DNA of 64,000 bases from JANMDU01 sp031418715 (GTDB lineage Bacteria; Pseudomonadota; Gammaproteobacteria; Burkholderiales; Burkholderiaceae_C): NCBI GenBank assembly GCA_031418715.1, contig JANOJL010000030.1:62001-126000 (forward strand), read 5' to 3'. This document shows, one piece after another, positions 26,367 to 34,764 of this stretch. Under the pieces are notes generated by a model. The model saw only the letters and a list, made by a program, of their open reading frames with translations. It made no database searches and was not told where the DNA came from. Within the stretch, counting starts at the first letter, position 1. Each line of letters opens with the position of its first letter. Made by a program: the position numbers and the translations under genes.

Positions 26367-27194
26367 ATGGCCAACGGATACAGAATTAACGCATCAACCG
26401 GCATCCACAGAGGTGACCGCGAATACCAGCAAGACCAGATTGCGCTGATCGAGCATCCGCGCGTCAATGGCTGCATGCTGGGCGTGGTGGCTGATGGCAT
26501 GGGTGGCCGCAGCGGTGGGCGCAAAGCTTCAGATCAGGTCATGCTCACCTCGCAACAGCTTTTTGAGCGCTATTCCCCTGAGCGAGACGATCCGCCCTCG
26601 TTGCTCAAACAATTGGTGGAAGAAGCCCATTTGGTGATCAAGCTCACCGCAATCTCCTCCGAACAAGAGCCCCACAGCACACTCGCCGCCTTCCTGATCA
26701 ACCCCAGCGGCGAATGCCATTGGGTGCATACCGGCGATTCGCGCATTTACCACTACCACGGCAACAAAATGGTCAAACGCACGATGGATCATTCCTATGT
26801 GCAAACCTTGGTAGATAAAGGCGAAATCACCGATGAAGAGGCCAATGTGCATCCGCAGTCCAACATTTTGATGGGCTGTCTAGGTACGGAAGATGATCCG
26901 CCGATGGATTTTCACTACATTCCAAGTCTGCGACCGGGCGATGTGCTGATGTGTTGCTCGGACGGTGTTTGGCATTACTTCAGCCCCGCCGAGTTGGGCT
27001 CGGTGCTCTCTGCACTCACACCCCGTGAATCTACCGAATTTTTGATCGACAAAGCGCGTACTCGTTCTCGCGGCACTGGTGATAACCTTTCCATTGCCGT
27101 GGTGAAACTTGAGCCACTGGTGGAAAGCGCAGCAGCTTCTGTGCGTAAGATTGAGATTCCGTCGATCAGCTCGATCAAATCTGGCAAAGCCTAA
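26367..27194 (+). CDS. PP2C-type serine/threonine protein phosphatase
   Basis: 275 residues holding the metal-binding PP2C motifs: GDREYQQDQ (motif 1), VVADGMGG (motif 2), HTGDSRIY (motif 5/6), CCSDGVWHY (motif 8) and GTGDNLSIAVV (motif 11). It removes phosphate from Ser/Thr. No transmembrane region. It has no kinase partner in this stretch. The N-terminus TGIHRGDREY is typical. The 5' leader from 26308 is short. Confidence 0.93.
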   Translation: MANGYRINASTGIHRGDREYQQDQIALIEHPRVNGCMLGVVADGMGGRSGGRKASDQVMLTSQQLFERYSPERDDPPSLLKQLVEEAHLVIKLTAISSEQEPHSTLAAFLINPSGECHWVHTGDSRIYHYHGNKMVKRTMDHSYVQTLVDKGEITDEEANVHPQSNILMGCLGTEDDPPMDFHYIPSLRPGDVLMCCSDGVWHYFSPAELGSVLSALTPRESTEFLIDKARTRSRGTGDNLSIAVVKLEPLVESAAASVRKIEIPSISSIKSGKA

Positions 27195-27238
27195 TTCCGT
27201 CGAATTCATCGGCCTGGACAGTGGCGTTGTTTAGTCCA

Positions 27239-28465
27239 TCAAAACAGTTCAGGCTCTTTCTCATTCGCTATCAATTCAGTAGCATTTAGCGTAAATTCTA
27301 TAACGGGAAGAGGCTGATTTGGCTCTAAGTTCTTCGCTTCAAGCTTACCCACGCGCACGCCGATCAAGCGAAAACGCTGCGCTAAGTCTACGCGCTTCAA
27401 AGCCAGCCCAGCCGTGCGGCGAATCAACTTGGGATCATCAGTAGCGGCCTCCAAAGTGATATCGCGCGTCACGATCTTGAAGTTACCCCAGCGCAGCTTG
27501 ATGCCAATCGTGCGACCCAGATAGCCTTTGCGCTGCAAATCCCGCGCCACGCTCTCGCAAAGTTCGGTGAAAATCGCGCCCAGTTGCGCTTTGTCTTGCA
27601 CCGCGTGCATATCGCGCTCAAAGGTGGTTTCCCGGCTCATGCTAACGGGCTCGCTCTCGGTTTCTACAGGGCGATCATCGCGTCCCCAAGCAGCCTCAAA
27701 CATCCACGCGCCATAGCTTTTCCCAAAACGCTCTACAAGAGCAGTTTTATCAAATGCAGCGAGCTGGCCGATGGTTTCAACACCCAAGGCTTTTAGCTTT
27801 TCATCCGCCTTCGGGCCGATGCCATTGATCTTGCGCGCAGCCAGCGGCCAAATTTTCTCTTGTAAGCCAGCTTCATACACAATAGAAATGCCATTGGGTT
27901 TGTTGAATTCGCTGGCCATTTTGGCAAGCAGTTTATTCGGCGCAACACCAATCGAGCAGGTCAGCCCCGTGGCATCGAAAATGCTCTTCTGTATCAACCG
28001 CGCCAGCACGCGCCCACCCTCGCGCTGCCCGCCAGGCACTTCGGTGAAGTCGATATACACCTCATCCACGCCTCGGTTTTCCATGAGAGGCGCGATCTCC
28101 AAAATAATCTCTTTGAAGCGCCGAGAAAACCGCCGGTATTCCTCAAAATCCACCGGCAGCAATATCGCCTGCGGGCACAGCTTGGCTGCTTTCATCGTGC
28201 CCATGGCTGAGCCCACGCCAAAGCCACGCGCGATGTAATTGGCCGTGGTGAGCACGCCCCGCCCCACATAGTCTTTCAGGCGCGGGAAAGCATCCAAAGG
28301 AATCTCATACGTCGGCAAATCGCCCTGCGCTTGGCGCAATTGCTCGCGTGCTCGTGAGCCCCCACCCACCACCACAGGCAGGCTTTTGAGCTGCGGATAA
28401 CGCAGCAACTCCACAGACGCATAGAAAGCGTCCATGTCCAAGTGAGCAATGCGGCGAATCATCAT
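27239..28465 (-). CDS. dinB: DNA polymerase IV (Y-family)
   Basis: 408 residues (one more if ATG 28465 is used instead of 28462). The catalytic Asp is in AHLDMDAFYASVE and the second pair in RGVDEVYIDF; helix-hairpin-helix NGIGPKADEKLKALGVE and a C-terminal little-finger domain follow. It copies damaged or mismatched DNA with low fidelity. At the C-terminus a dispersed-repeat copy encodes LPVIEFTLNATELIA (residues about 382-400), placing it just before the last residues EKEPELF, which resemble the beta-clamp-binding pentapeptide. Confidence 0.93.
   Translation of the reverse strand: MMIRRIAHLDMDAFYASVELLRYPQLKSLPVVVGGGSRAREQLRQAQGDLPTYEIPLDAFPRLKDYVGRGVLTTANYIARGFGVGSAMGTMKAAKLCPQAILLPVDFEEYRRFSRRFKEIILEIAPLMENRGVDEVYIDFTEVPGGQREGGRVLARLIQKSIFDATGLTCSIGVAPNKLLAKMASEFNKPNGISIVYEAGLQEKIWPLAARKINGIGPKADEKLKALGVETIGQLAAFDKTALVERFGKSYGAWMFEAAWGRDDRPVETESEPVSMSRETTFERDMHAVQDKAQLGAIFTELCESVARDLQRKGYLGRTIGIKLRWGNFKIVTRDITLEAATDDPKLIRRTAGLALKRVDLAQRFRLIGVRVGKLEAKNLEPNQPLPVIEFTLNATELIANEKEPELF
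27267..27320 (+). repeat. Dispersed palindromic repeat, copy 8 (inside dinB)
   Basis: GCTATCAATTCAGTAGCA, then TTTAGCGTAAATTCTATAAC, then GGGAAGAGGCTGATTT. It is read on the minus strand as the C-terminal PVIEFTLNATELIA of DinB. Confidence 0.85.
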
Positions 28466-28584
28466 GAATCCTGCAACTTTAAATCACGCACGAACAAATT
28501 TTTGCAATTTTTTGAATCCACGGCAAAACTCGCCTCGTATAGAAAAGGGAACACAACCACCCATCACTTCAACAGGAGCCTTTC

Positions 28585-30222
28585 ATGAAATTTTTGAAGA
28601 CCACTTTGCACACCGCCGCTCTCGCGGCAGTGTGCGCGGGCGCTGCGATGATCAGCCCAAGCTTTGCTTCCAGCCACCGCGAAGCGCCTTTCATTACCAC
28701 CGTGCCGAAAGCGGACAACACCGACTTTTACATGTTTCGCAGCTACGAGACAAGCCGCACAGATTACGTGACCTTGATTTCCAACTATGTGCCTTTGCAA
28801 GATGCGTACGGCGGCCCTAATTACTTCAAAATGGATCCCAACGCCCTCTATGAAATTCACGTCGACAACAACGGCGATGCAAAGGAAGACATCACCTTCC
28901 AATTCCGTTTCAACAACACGCTAGCCAATTCCGGCAAGGGCGTTGAACTGCCTATCGGTGGAAAGATGGTGGCGATTCCCCTCACTCAAGCCAGTGTCAT
29001 TGCCAACGTGAACGATGCCAATTCCAACGTTCGCGAAACCTTCACCGTCAACATGGTGCGCGGCGATCGCCGCAAAGGCACTGTGGCCGCTGTGGCTAAA
29101 TCTACCGGCGGAAGCACCACGTTTGACAAGCCAGTGGATTACATCGGTGTAAAAACCTTTGGCAATGCTGCTGCTTATGAGACCTATGCCAACCAGCATG
29201 TGCATACCGTGAACTTCCCGGGCTGCCCATCGGGCAAGGCGGCTGGCAAAGTATTCGTCGGCCAGCGCCAAGAAGGCTTTGCGGTGAATCTCGGCCCGAT
29301 CTTTGATTTGGTGAATGCTACAGCTGCTCAAATCACCAATTCTGATTTGATCAATGCCTTCGCCGCCAACAGCATCCAAGACAAAAACATCACCACAATG
29401 GCCATTGAAATCCACAAAGATTGCCTGACTGCTGGCAATGCCACGGGTGACCCTGTGATTGGCGGTTGGACGACGGCCAGCATGCGTCAAGGCCGCTTGC
29501 TCTCTGCTGCGCCAGCTTCTGGTCTGCAAACCTCTGAGAAAGCAGGCGGCGCTTGGGTGCAGGTCTCGCGCTTGGGCAACCCGCTGGTCAACGAAGTGGT
29601 CATTGGTCTGCGTGACAAAGACAAATTCAATGCGTCTCATCCAAGCGGAGACACACAATTTCTCGATTACGTGAGCCACCCCACTCTGCCCGCATTGCTG
29701 GGCTTGGTCTTAACTGGCAACACGGCTGGCTTGTCACCAACCAACTTTCCGCGTACTGATCTAATCACCACGTTCCTCACTGGCATCGGCGGTGTGAACA
29801 AACCAACGACTCCGACACCTTCTGAAATGCTACGGCTGAACACGGCGATTGCACCGGTCGCTTTTGCGCAGCAAAATCGTTTGGGTGTAGCTGGTGAAGT
29901 ATTGCGCGTTGGTGGCGCGGCCAATCTGGCCAATGCGGTTGATCTGGCTGGTTTCCCCAACGGCCGTCGCCCGAAAGATGACGTGGTAGACATTGCATTG
30001 GTAGCCATGCTCGGCGGCCTGTGCGTGATCAACGGCAGCAACAACGCATTGGCTCTGAACGGCGTGCCAGGTATTCCATCACTCACCTCCGTTTGCGCAC
30101 CAGCCAGCGTGCCTTTGCAGGGAACTACGTCTGCCAATGTGCATGATGGCGTCGATCAGGCGGTCGTGCCTTTCCTCACCCGCTTTCCTTACCTGAACAC
30201 GCCTTTGGCAGGTTCGCAGTAA
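28585..30222 (+). CDS. DUF4331-family exported protein
   Basis: 545 residues with a signal peptide (LAAVCAGAAMISPSFA) and the DUF4331 mature start SSHREAPFITTVPKADNTDF, then FYMFRSYE and DITFQFRFNN. The central and C-terminal parts hold the family's conserved blocks (NEVVIGLRDKDKFN, FPNGRRPKDDVVDIA). Function unknown; often in clusters with exported or membrane proteins. The ATG follows CAGGAG. It is first in a four-gene plus-strand cluster with a small lipoprotein, a TPR-like protein and a HupE-type permease. Confidence 0.85.
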   Translation: MKFLKTTLHTAALAAVCAGAAMISPSFASSHREAPFITTVPKADNTDFYMFRSYETSRTDYVTLISNYVPLQDAYGGPNYFKMDPNALYEIHVDNNGDAKEDITFQFRFNNTLANSGKGVELPIGGKMVAIPLTQASVIANVNDANSNVRETFTVNMVRGDRRKGTVAAVAKSTGGSTTFDKPVDYIGVKTFGNAAAYETYANQHVHTVNFPGCPSGKAAGKVFVGQRQEGFAVNLGPIFDLVNATAAQITNSDLINAFAANSIQDKNITTMAIEIHKDCLTAGNATGDPVIGGWTTASMRQGRLLSAAPASGLQTSEKAGGAWVQVSRLGNPLVNEVVIGLRDKDKFNASHPSGDTQFLDYVSHPTLPALLGLVLTGNTAGLSPTNFPRTDLITTFLTGIGGVNKPTTPTPSEMLRLNTAIAPVAFAQQNRLGVAGEVLRVGGAANLANAVDLAGFPNGRRPKDDVVDIALVAMLGGLCVINGSNNALALNGVPGIPSLTSVCAPASVPLQGTTSANVHDGVDQAVVPFLTRFPYLNTPLAGSQ

Positions 30223-30242
30223 GCAAAGCCATCAAGGAGAAC

Positions 30243-30524
30243 ATGATGAAATTTTCACACTCCCGCGCAGCTTCTGGCTTGCTCGCCTTGTCCGCCAGCT
30301 TCATGCTGATGGCCTGCGGCAGCGGCAACAACACCACACCCGGCGTAGCACTCGTGCCCGGCACAGATGTGCCGGTGTCTGCCACGCAAGATGCAGACGC
30401 AGCTTTCAACTTCGTTGTCAGCGTCGTCGCCAAAGGCGAAGCTAATACCGAATCGCCCTTGGTTTTGGGTGATGCTGAATTGGCTGGTTCGGACACCGCC
30501 GATTCGATGCCCATCGCAGCCTGA
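30243..30524 (+). CDS. Small lipoprotein in the DUF4331 cluster
   Basis: 93 residues with a clear lipobox, LMAC (Cys 25), giving a mature protein of about 70 residues rich in Ala, Val and acidic residues with no Cys. I recognise no domain. It lies 20 bases after the DUF4331 gene (AAGGAGA ribosome site) and ends before a hairpin at 30541-30578. Confidence 0.78.
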   Translation: MMKFSHSRAASGLLALSASFMLMACGSGNNTTPGVALVPGTDVPVSATQDADAAFNFVVSVVAKGEANTESPLVLGDAELAGSDTADSMPIAA

Positions 30525-30540
30525 TCCGCACTGGTAAAGC

Positions 30541-30580
30541 TAAAAGCGGCACAGATGTGAATGTATCCGTGCCGCTTTTC
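30541..30580 (+). terminator. Inverted repeat, possible terminator or attenuator after the lipoprotein gene
   Basis: AAAAGCGGCAC pairs with GTGCCGCTTTT across a 16-base loop, followed by CTACG rather than a long T run. It could stop part of transcription before the TPR gene, giving more of the first two gene products than of the last two. Confidence 0.6.
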
Positions 30581-30596
30581 TACGCGTACTAGACTT

Positions 30597-31697
30597 ATGA
30601 GAAAACTATTGTTTTGGCTGCTCCTTGCCAGCCTGTGCATCAGCGTGAACGCACAAGTCAAGCTGCTACAACCCGCAAGCGAAGATGCCATCATCGAAAA
30701 ACTAGGGCCACGCCTGCCCAAAAGCGCAGCCCCTGCCGATCTCGTGCCCGCCGTGCGCCAAGCCATATCGCTGGCTAGGCAAACCGCCGATCCGCGCTAC
30801 CTTGGCCAAGCCCAAGCCTTGATCGGCGCGCTCTGGAGCAGCCCACAGGCCAGCTACGACATTGCCACACTGCAAGCCACGATCGAGCAAAGTCGTCATG
30901 AATTCGCACAGGCTCGCAAAACACTGCAAGCCGCGCTGGCTAAGCCTGCGCCCTCCCATGCACAAGCTTGGCTCACACTGGCCACCATTGAGCGCGTGCA
31001 AGCCAACTACGGCGCGGCCGAGGCCGCCTGCAAAGGCATCACAACAGCTGCTGCGCAAATGTATGCGCAGGCCTGCCTGCTCGAAACAAAATCTCTGCAA
31101 GGCCAATGGGATGAGGCGCGCCAAGGTTTCCAAGCTCTGCTGCGAGAGCAGCGCCTGCCAGGCCAGCAAGCATGGCTCATCTCTCTGCTGGCAGAAAACG
31201 AAGAGCGTGCAGGCCAATTCGCGGCTGCACTCAAACAATACGCGCTCAGCCTCTCGCTGGAGAACGACGGCTATACCGCGCTGGCCTATGCCGACGCATT
31301 GCTGCGCCAAAACCAAGCCGCACAGGCGTTAAGCGCTTTGCAAAACCAGCCCAGCAGCGATGCCGTACTCATCCGCCGTGCGATGGCTTACAAGCAACTT
31401 GGCGATGCGCAGCACGCACGCTTGGCAGACGAGTTGAATGCTCGCTTTGCCGCAGCCGCCTTAAGAGCAGAGAACAACGCCGGCCACGCCCGCGAACAAG
31501 CCATGCATGCGCTCTATGTGCAAGGCAATGCACAAGCGGCTGTGGCCTTCGCGCAAGCCAATCTCAAACTTCAGCGCGAACCGCTGGATTGGCTGATCGC
31601 GATTCAAAGCGCAGCGCAGTCCGGGCAAGCTTCTGAGAAAACCAAACTGCTGCAAGCCTTTGCTAAAACCGGCCTCAAAGACGCGAGGCTCAAATGA
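30597..31697 (+). CDS. Exported TPR-like protein of the DUF4331 cluster
   Basis: 366 residues with a signal peptide (LLFWLLLASLCISVNA-Q). The mature part is Ala-rich and helical, with TPR-like pairs (AWLTLATIERVQANYGAAEAAC; GQWDEARQGFQAL; AGQFAAALKQYALSLSLENDGYTALAYADALLRQ). TPR arrays usually hold partner proteins. Its stop overlaps the start of the HupE-type permease (ATGA), so the two are coupled and may work together. Specific function unknown. Confidence 0.8.
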   Translation: MRKLLFWLLLASLCISVNAQVKLLQPASEDAIIEKLGPRLPKSAAPADLVPAVRQAISLARQTADPRYLGQAQALIGALWSSPQASYDIATLQATIEQSRHEFAQARKTLQAALAKPAPSHAQAWLTLATIERVQANYGAAEAACKGITTAAAQMYAQACLLETKSLQGQWDEARQGFQALLREQRLPGQQAWLISLLAENEERAGQFAAALKQYALSLSLENDGYTALAYADALLRQNQAAQALSALQNQPSSDAVLIRRAMAYKQLGDAQHARLADELNARFAAAALRAENNAGHAREQAMHALYVQGNAQAAVAFAQANLKLQREPLDWLIAIQSAAQSGQASEKTKLLQAFAKTGLKDARLK

Positions 31698-32845
31698 AGC
31701 ACTTGTTTCGCCCCGTATTGATCGGTTTGTTTGCCGCCTTACTCAGCCCTTTGGTTTGGGCTCACAAAGCCAGCGATGCTTACCTACTGGTGCAGCAAGC
31801 TCAGGCACTTGCCCCCGTTGAAGCCAAGCTCGCCGTTGCGCTGCGCGATCTGGATCGTGTGTTTGACACACTGGATGCCAACAACGATCGCGCCTTAAGC
31901 TTTGCCGAAGTCAAAGCGGCATTGCCAGCGATTGAGCAATGGGCGCAGCAAGGCATCGGCCTGCGCTGCGGCACAGCTGTGATGCCATTGGCTTGGCGCT
32001 ATGAAGCGCTGGAGCAGCGCTCCGATGGCGTGTTTGTGCGCCTCGCTGCCGCCAGTGCGCAGCCCTGCGACACGCGCCAAGCCATGGGCCTGCGCTACAC
32101 ACTCATGCAAGAGATCGACGCCGATCACCGCGCTGTGGTGAGTTTTCGTTGGCAACACGACAATGAAAACCGCCAAGGCAGCGCCGCTGTCAAGCCCAGC
32201 GAGGCTTGGAAAGAGATCGCCGATCAAGCTCGCCTTGGCGAAGACGTCAGCAGCTCAGCGCTCTCCACCTTCAAAAGCTTCATCGTGCTGGGCATCGAGC
32301 ACATCGGCTCGGGCGCAGATCACATCGCTTTCATCATTTGCCTCGTGCTCGGCTTGGCCTTAACGCAAAAGCGCGAATGGAAAGCGCTGCTCATCACCGT
32401 CACCGCTTTCACGCTAGGCCATTCCATCACGCTGATCTCTGCCACGCTTGGCTGGGTGGGCTCGCCCAGCTGGGTCGAGCCCGTGATTGCGATTTCTATT
32501 GCCTTTGCCGCGGCGCTCAATTTGGTCAAGCAGCGCAGTGCGTGGCTGCAATCGGCTTGGTTCAGTGCAGGCTTAGCGGCTATTTTTGGACTGGTGCATG
32601 GCCTCGGTTTTTCGGGTGCGATGACCGAAGCACAAATACCCGAAGGTTCACTGATTTGGGCGCTTGCAGGCTTCAATATCGGCGTCGAGCTTGGCCAACT
32701 CCTCATCATCGCCGCTTGGTCGCTCGTCTATTGGGCGCTGCATCGCTGGGCAGGCTATTCAAGATGGGTAGTGCAAGGTGGCTCGGTCGCTTTGATTTTT
32801 CTTGCAATATTTTGGTTCTTCCAGCGCATGGGATGGTTGGCGTAA
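31694..32845 (+). CDS. HupE/UreJ-type permease with a periplasmic EF-hand
   Basis: 383 residues. After a signal peptide (cut near VWA-H24) comes an exported region of about 180 residues with a perfect EF-hand loop at 61-72 (DANNDRALSFAE: D-x-N-x-D-x-x-x-S-x-x-E). Then comes the HupE/UreJ_2-type membrane domain with about six segments and the motif IGSGADHIAFIICLV and LVHGLGFSGA. HupE relatives are linked to metal transport. Having a calcium-type loop fused to a HupE membrane domain suggests metal sensing in the periplasm; this is inference. It ends 4 bases from the convergent aldolase gene. Confidence 0.8.
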   Translation: MKHLFRPVLIGLFAALLSPLVWAHKASDAYLLVQQAQALAPVEAKLAVALRDLDRVFDTLDANNDRALSFAEVKAALPAIEQWAQQGIGLRCGTAVMPLAWRYEALEQRSDGVFVRLAAASAQPCDTRQAMGLRYTLMQEIDADHRAVVSFRWQHDNENRQGSAAVKPSEAWKEIADQARLGEDVSSSALSTFKSFIVLGIEHIGSGADHIAFIICLVLGLALTQKREWKALLITVTAFTLGHSITLISATLGWVGSPSWVEPVIAISIAFAAALNLVKQRSAWLQSAWFSAGLAAIFGLVHGLGFSGAMTEAQIPEGSLIWALAGFNIGVELGQLLIIAAWSLVYWALHRWAGYSRWVVQGGSVALIFLAIFWFFQRMGWLA

Positions 32846-32849
32846 TGCA

Positions 32850-33629
32850 TCAAACCGCGTAATCGCCCTGCCCCGCGCGCTCCAGCTTGCGAAGCATCGC
32901 CGGCCACACAAAGGCCGCGCCGATGCCATCGGTCTGCACCTTCATCGCCTGCGCTGTGCCCGCCACGATGCGCGGATCGACTTGCGTCAATTCACCGCCA
33001 GCTTGCGCAGAAATCTGGATCTGGCAAGTGCTCTCGAAGATGTACATCGAAAGAAATGCATCTGCAATGCTCTTGCCCACGGTGAGCAGGCCGTGGTTGC
33101 GAAGCGTGAGAAAGTTTTTATCGCCCAGATCTGCTTGCAGACGCGGCTTCTCATCGGGCCGGAAGGCCACGCCTTCGTAGCCATGATATGCAAGCGAGCC
33201 CAACACAAAGGTCGATTGCTGCGAGATCGGCAGCACGCCACCAGCTTGCGCACTCACCGCCACGCCTGCACGCGTATGCGTATGCAGCACGCACTGCGCA
33301 TTCTCTCGCGCCTCATGCACCGCGCTGTGAATCACGAAGCCCGCTGGGTTCACGGGAAAGGGCGACTCCATCAGTTTGTTGCATTGCATATCCACTTTCA
33401 CCAGCGAAGATGCCGTGATCTCATCAAACATCAAACCATAAGGATTGATCAAAAAGTGATGGTCAGCCCCACTGACCGAGCTGGGCAGCTTCGCGCTGAT
33501 GTGTGTAAACACCAAATCGCTCCAGCCATACAGTGCCACCAGTCGATAGCAAGCGGCCAAATCACATCGCAAAGCCCATTCTTCAGGGCTGACTTGGGAT
33601 TTCACGGAAGGGATGGTGAGCGCGGGCAT
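32850..33629 (-). CDS. Class II aldolase/adducin-family protein
   Basis: 259 residues with the zinc-binding HTHTRAG motif and a later His in LRNHGLLTVG, plus GWSDLVFTHISAK near residue 35. It is near the length of fuculose- or ribulose-phosphate aldolases but matches the adducin-like bacterial proteins of unknown substrate. It probably works in the cytoplasm on a sugar or hydroxy-acid. The gene is transcribed toward the HupE-type gene and away from the CysB-like gene. Confidence 0.85.
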   Translation of the reverse strand: MPALTIPSVKSQVSPEEWALRCDLAACYRLVALYGWSDLVFTHISAKLPSSVSGADHHFLINPYGLMFDEITASSLVKVDMQCNKLMESPFPVNPAGFVIHSAVHEARENAQCVLHTHTRAGVAVSAQAGGVLPISQQSTFVLGSLAYHGYEGVAFRPDEKPRLQADLGDKNFLTLRNHGLLTVGKSIADAFLSMYIFESTCQIQISAQAGGELTQVDPRIVAGTAQAMKVQTDGIGAAFVWPAMLRKLERAGQGDYAV

Positions 33630-33690
33630 GAGAGTCTCCTAGAGTGTGTTTTAAGCCTTTCACACTATAAACCGACTATTTTTTAGATCA

Positions 33691-33746
33691 AATCGCCCTG
33701 TCGCCGGCATAACACCTGCGCAGAGCGCTATGACTTTTATAGCACT
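33691..33746 (-). repeat. Dispersed palindromic repeat, copy 9 (intergenic)
   Basis: On the minus strand it reads GTGCTATAAAAGTCATAGC, then GCTCTGCGCAGGTGTTATGC, CGGCGACAGGGCGATTT. It lies in the divergent space between the aldolase and CysB-like genes. Confidence 0.7.
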
Positions 33747-33799
33747 TTGGTTGCGCCAAGAAAAGGCATAATAAACCCATTCTTTAGCTGTTTTTCGAT

Positions 33800-34741
33800 A
33801 TGAACCTTCACCAATTCCGATTCGTGCAAGAAGCTGCGCGGCGCAACCTCAATCTCACTGAAGCGGCCAAAGCGCTGCATACCTCGCAGCCCGGCGTTTC
33901 CAAAGCCATCATTGAATTTGAAGAAGAGCTGGGCATCGAGGTCTTTGCGCGGCATGGCAAGCGCCTCAAGCGCATCACCGAGCCGGGCGTGCAAGTGCTC
34001 AAGAGCATCGAGATCATCATGCGCGAAGTGGGCAATCTCAAGCGCATCGGCGAGCAATACAGCTTGCAAGACAGTGGCACTTTAAGCATCGCCTCCACCC
34101 ACACGCAAGCGCGCTACGTGTTGCCCGGCCCGATTGCCAAGCTGCGTGAGGCCTTCCCCAAAGTCAACATCAGCCTGCATCAGGGTTCGCCCGATCAAGT
34201 GGCCAAAATGCTGATCGATGAAGTGGCCGAAATCGGCATTGCCACCGAAAGCTTGGCTGATTACGCCGAGCTCGTCACCCTGCCCTGCTACGAATGGCAG
34301 CATGTACTGGTGATGCCAGTTGATCACAAACTTGCCAAGGTGAGCGAAGTCACGCTGCAAGATTTAGCAGGCGAGCCGCTGGTGACCTATCACCCCACAT
34401 TCACCGGCCGCACCAAGATAGATGCCGCCTTCGCCGCGAAAAAACTCGAGCCCCGCATGGCGATTGAAGCAATTGACTCTGACGTGATCAAAACCTATGT
34501 GCGCGCCGGTCTGGGCGTGGGCATTGTGGCCGAGATGGCAGTCAACCCGGAGCTGGAGAAAGACCTCGTCGTCAAACCCGCTGGCCACCTCTTCGGCAAA
34601 AACACCGCCCGCGTCGCCTTCAAACGCAGCGCCTATCTGCGCAACTTCATCTATACCTTCACCGAACTCATCTCGCCGCGCCTCACACGGGATTTGGTCA
34701 GCAAAGCGCTGGCCGGGTACAGCGACGATTTTTCTCTTTGA
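33800..34741 (+). CDS. LysR-family regulator, CysB-like
   Basis: 313 residues with an N-terminal winged helix (LTEAAKALHTSQPGVSKAIIEFEEELG) and a CysB-type effector domain (STHTQARYVLP...HQGSPDQVAKMLIDEVAEIGIATE). CysB regulators sense sulfur-related ligands and turn on sulfate assimilation. The aminotransferase gene follows 23 bases downstream and may be controlled together with it. The ATG at 33800 has no strong ribosome site. Confidence 0.9.
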   Translation: MNLHQFRFVQEAARRNLNLTEAAKALHTSQPGVSKAIIEFEEELGIEVFARHGKRLKRITEPGVQVLKSIEIIMREVGNLKRIGEQYSLQDSGTLSIASTHTQARYVLPGPIAKLREAFPKVNISLHQGSPDQVAKMLIDEVAEIGIATESLADYAELVTLPCYEWQHVLVMPVDHKLAKVSEVTLQDLAGEPLVTYHPTFTGRTKIDAAFAAKKLEPRMAIEAIDSDVIKTYVRAGLGVGIVAEMAVNPELEKDLVVKPAGHLFGKNTARVAFKRSAYLRNFIYTFTELISPRLTRDLVSKALAGYSDDFSL

Positions 34742-34764
34742 TGCTTTTTTGAATTTTCTTGACC

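Noticed and set aside
28921..29679. Minus-strand 252-codon frame inside the DUF4331 gene
   Set aside because: Antisense shadow of a recognised family.
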